Positions 62,419 to 64,000 of a DNA stretch of 64,000 nt are shown piece after piece. Each line of letters begins with the position of its first letter. The first letter of the stretch is position 1. The stretch lies in NCBI GenBank assembly GCA_027451525.1, contig DAIDJF010000013.1, forward strand, positions 1-64,000, written 5' to 3'. The translations under genes were made by a program, and so were the position numbers. Under the pieces are notes generated by a model. That model saw nothing but the letters and a program-made list of their open reading frames with translations, did not search any database and was not told the DNA's origin. This DNA comes from Ktedonobacterales bacterium. Its GTDB lineage: Bacteria > Chloroflexota > Ktedonobacteria > Ktedonobacterales > Ktedonobacteraceae.

Positions 62419-63213
62419 TCAGTGCTTATTGCGTTTCTTGCGATAACGATAGCATACCACGTAAAGAGCGGGCATGGCGAGAAGAAACACACTATCCATA
62501 TCGACAGTATGCGTATGCGGGTGAGAGGAGAGCGTGGGCGTTGTGAATAGAGTGGCGAACGAACTGCTGGTAAAGGAGAGTGTAAATGGGAGAGGTGAAG
62601 GTGTTGCCGAGGTATGAGTAGGATTTGGCACATGCGCAAAGACCGAGCTGGCGTTAGCTAATAGCCCATAGTTATCCTGTCTAAGCGGCCAGTAGACGAG
62701 AGCGGCGCGGCCAACGATATTTTTTGCGGGTACAAAGCCCCACGAGCGCGAGTCATAGCTGCCAATACGATTATCGCCCATGACGAAATAATCATTGGGC
62801 GGGACAACCTCGTGATTGACGGGCTGATCTGAGAAATACGCCCCTAAGTGACAAGGCGCTACGTAAAACTCTTTGAGCGTCACGCCGTTAACCGTTGGAA
62901 CACCGTTATTAACGGTGATCACATCGCCTGGGACCGCAATAATGCGTTTGATATAGTCCGTGCCGGGTTGGGGCGGTGCATCGAAAACAACTACATCGCC
63001 ACGTTGGGGAGCATGAAAATGATAGGTCCATTTATCAACCAGTACCAGTTCACTGTTATGCAGCGTAGACTCCATGCTGGTACCATCAATCTGAAAATTT
63101 TGAACCGCAAGACGAATGACCAGAAACATTAAGACCGTCAGAACGAGTGTTTCGATGACTTCGCGATGCAGGCGATAACGTTTCTCGAAGTCAAGTTCTA
63201 TATCCATGCTCAT
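62419..63213 (-). CDS. lepB: signal peptidase I (copy 2)
   Basis: A 264-residue paralogue of the downstream gene with the same boxes: VLTVLMFLVIRLAVQNFQID, catalytic Ser in GTSMESTLHNSEL, Lys in YIKRIIAVPGD, and MGDNRIGSYDSRSWG. It also ends with a Ser/Thr-rich tail and hydrophobic segment (VFLLAMPALYVVCY). The two copies form an operon with this gene first. Clear divergence shows that the duplication is old, so the copies may have different substrates or growth phases. Confidence 0.94.
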   Translation of the reverse strand: MSMDIELDFEKRYRLHREVIETLVLTVLMFLVIRLAVQNFQIDGTSMESTLHNSELVLVDKWTYHFHAPQRGDVVVFDAPPQPGTDYIKRIIAVPGDVITVNNGVPTVNGVTLKEFYVAPCHLGAYFSDQPVNHEVVPPNDYFVMGDNRIGSYDSRSWGFVPAKNIVGRAALVYWPLRQDNYGLLANASSVFAHVPNPTHTSATPSPLPFTLSFTSSSFATLFTTPTLSSHPHTHTVDMDSVFLLAMPALYVVCYRYRKKRNKH

Positions 63214-63632
63214 GAAGTTGTTTAACCTCTATAGTATTTGAAGGTTCTATAAGATTGGCACCTTGTCCTAAATATACTCTACATTGTAGCATATTCGGAT
63301 GATTGCCCACTGCTAAGTATGGCGTAATGAGAAGAAATACGCAGCACAATGGGAAATAATAGCTACTCTATACGTTGTTTTCTCTTATAGTCTGTCTTCC
63401 TCTACCCATTTCTGAATGTCTGGGTCTCACTGCTATAGAGCCAACTGCAACGCTTCGTGGGGTATCTCAGTGGAAGCGAGCGGAGTCAAGTAGTACCTCT
63501 TGACGTGATGGAACAAGTGTTGTACTGTTGTATGGAACGTTTGTTTGTAATTTGCGTAAGAAACTACCAGCGTAGTGTGTGGGTAGTGGTATTTGTTCAT
63601 GTAGCCTATTAATTATTGGATGGTTCAAATAT
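63214..63632. other. divergent intergenic region lepB / uvrA
   Basis: 419 bases without a gene. The uvrA side carries the possible SOS-type promoter listed separately. Confidence 0.5.
63500..63528 (+). promoter_or_regulatory. candidate uvrA promoter with LexA-like box
   Basis: TTGACG (63500-63505) and TACTGT (63523-63528) are 17 bases apart. Between them GAACAAGTGTTG (63511-63522) matches seven of the eight fixed bases of the Gram-positive-type SOS box GAAC-N4-GTTC. uvrA is a classic SOS gene, but LexA binding in this lineage is unproven. Confidence 0.35.
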
Positions 63633-64000
63633 ATGCCCCAAGATAAAATAGTTATTCGCGGCGCACGCGAACATAATCTCAAAAATATTGATGTGACCAT
63701 CCCACGCGATAAGTTGGTGGTCATCACAGGCCTCTCCGGTTCAGGGAAGAGTAGTCTGGCTTTCGATACCATTTTCGCCGAAGGGCAACGCCGCTATGTC
63801 GAGTCGCTCTCAGCCTATGCACGCCAGTTTCTAGACAAGATGGAGAAGCCGGATGTCGACCATATTGATGGGCTATCACCCGCTATCTCGATAGATCAGA
63901 AGGGTGCGACACACAACCCGCGCTCGACCGTCGGTACAGTAACCGAGATTTATGATTACCTGCGTCTGCTCTATGCCCGTGTGGGCCATCAGCACTGTCC
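63633..64000 (+). CDS. uvrA: excinuclease ABC subunit A, N-terminal part (runs off the window)
   Basis: The frame starts [20 protein letters not shown], has the first Walker [15 protein letters not shown] (about residues 31-44) and continues [37 protein letters not shown] and [15 protein letters not shown]. This is the damage-recognition ATPase of nucleotide excision repair. About 122 of the usual ~950 residues are inside the window. Confidence 0.97.
   Translation, partial: MPQDKIVIRGAREHNLKNIDVTIPRDKLVVITGLSGSGKSSLAFDTIFAEGQRRYVESLSAYARQFLDKMEKPDVDHIDGLSPAISIDQKGATHNPRSTVGTVTEIYDYLRLLYARVGHQHC

Overview
The window looks like a chromosomal segment of a Chloroflexota bacterium, most probably class Ktedonobacteria. 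That is inferred from gene content and order (coaD, coiled-coil protein, DUF177, rpmF; Uma2 nuclease; DUF1385 protein; NB-ARC/TPR regulator; rhomboid pairs; group II-type reverse transcriptase beside cas genes). It is not proven, since no rRNA or species marker gene is present. Base composition looks close to balanced and most genes have a GGAGG-like ribosome binding site.

Layout. 0-10 kb: end of an NAD(P)H-hydrate repair gene, a Uma2 nuclease, an MBL hydrolase, ilvD with a clear promoter, a SRPBCC protein, a lipoprotein, an SDR and an HtrA protease. 10-20 kb: TPR and HD-domain proteins, a secreted repeat protein, HAD and DSP phosphatases, DUF1385, a diacylglycerol glycosyltransferase, L31 and a membrane Ser/Thr kinase-like protein whose catalytic Asp is replaced by Asn. 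20-27 kb: housekeeping genes purB, coaD, DUF177, rpmF, fabD, Asp23, nusB and acpP. 27-36 kb: an ECF sigma factor with a small membrane partner, tatA-tatC, an MFS transporter, several small membrane proteins, MarC and two rhomboid proteases, one fused to TPRs.

36.9-46.3 kb is the accessory core. It holds cas6, a damaged HTH/NB-ARC/TPR gene, a small membrane protein, then a group II intron-type reverse transcriptase overlapping cas4, then cas1, then cas2. A 1.63-kb IS4-like element sits after cas1. The target duplication and reading frame show that it inserted into codon 6 of cas2. The rest of cas2 was then inverted, apparently by recombination with a second, decayed copy of the element. No array or effector gene is visible. 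46.4-48 kb is a scar region with three truncated genes.

49.4-50.3 kb holds two tRNA-Ala genes and a T-box leader ahead of leuS. The second tRNA-Ala gene lies inside the T-box, between the specifier domain and the antiterminator. REP-like and tandem repeats follow. 53-64 kb has a squalene/phytoene synthase, an ArsA-type ATPase, mutS2, a toxin-antitoxin pair with a broken PIN toxin, a zinc-ribbon membrane protein, two tandem signal peptidases I and the start of uvrA.

The three most unusual things are the cas2 disruption and inversion, the tRNA gene inside a T-box riboswitch, and the RT-Cas4-Cas1 module with its possible intron-RNA remnant.
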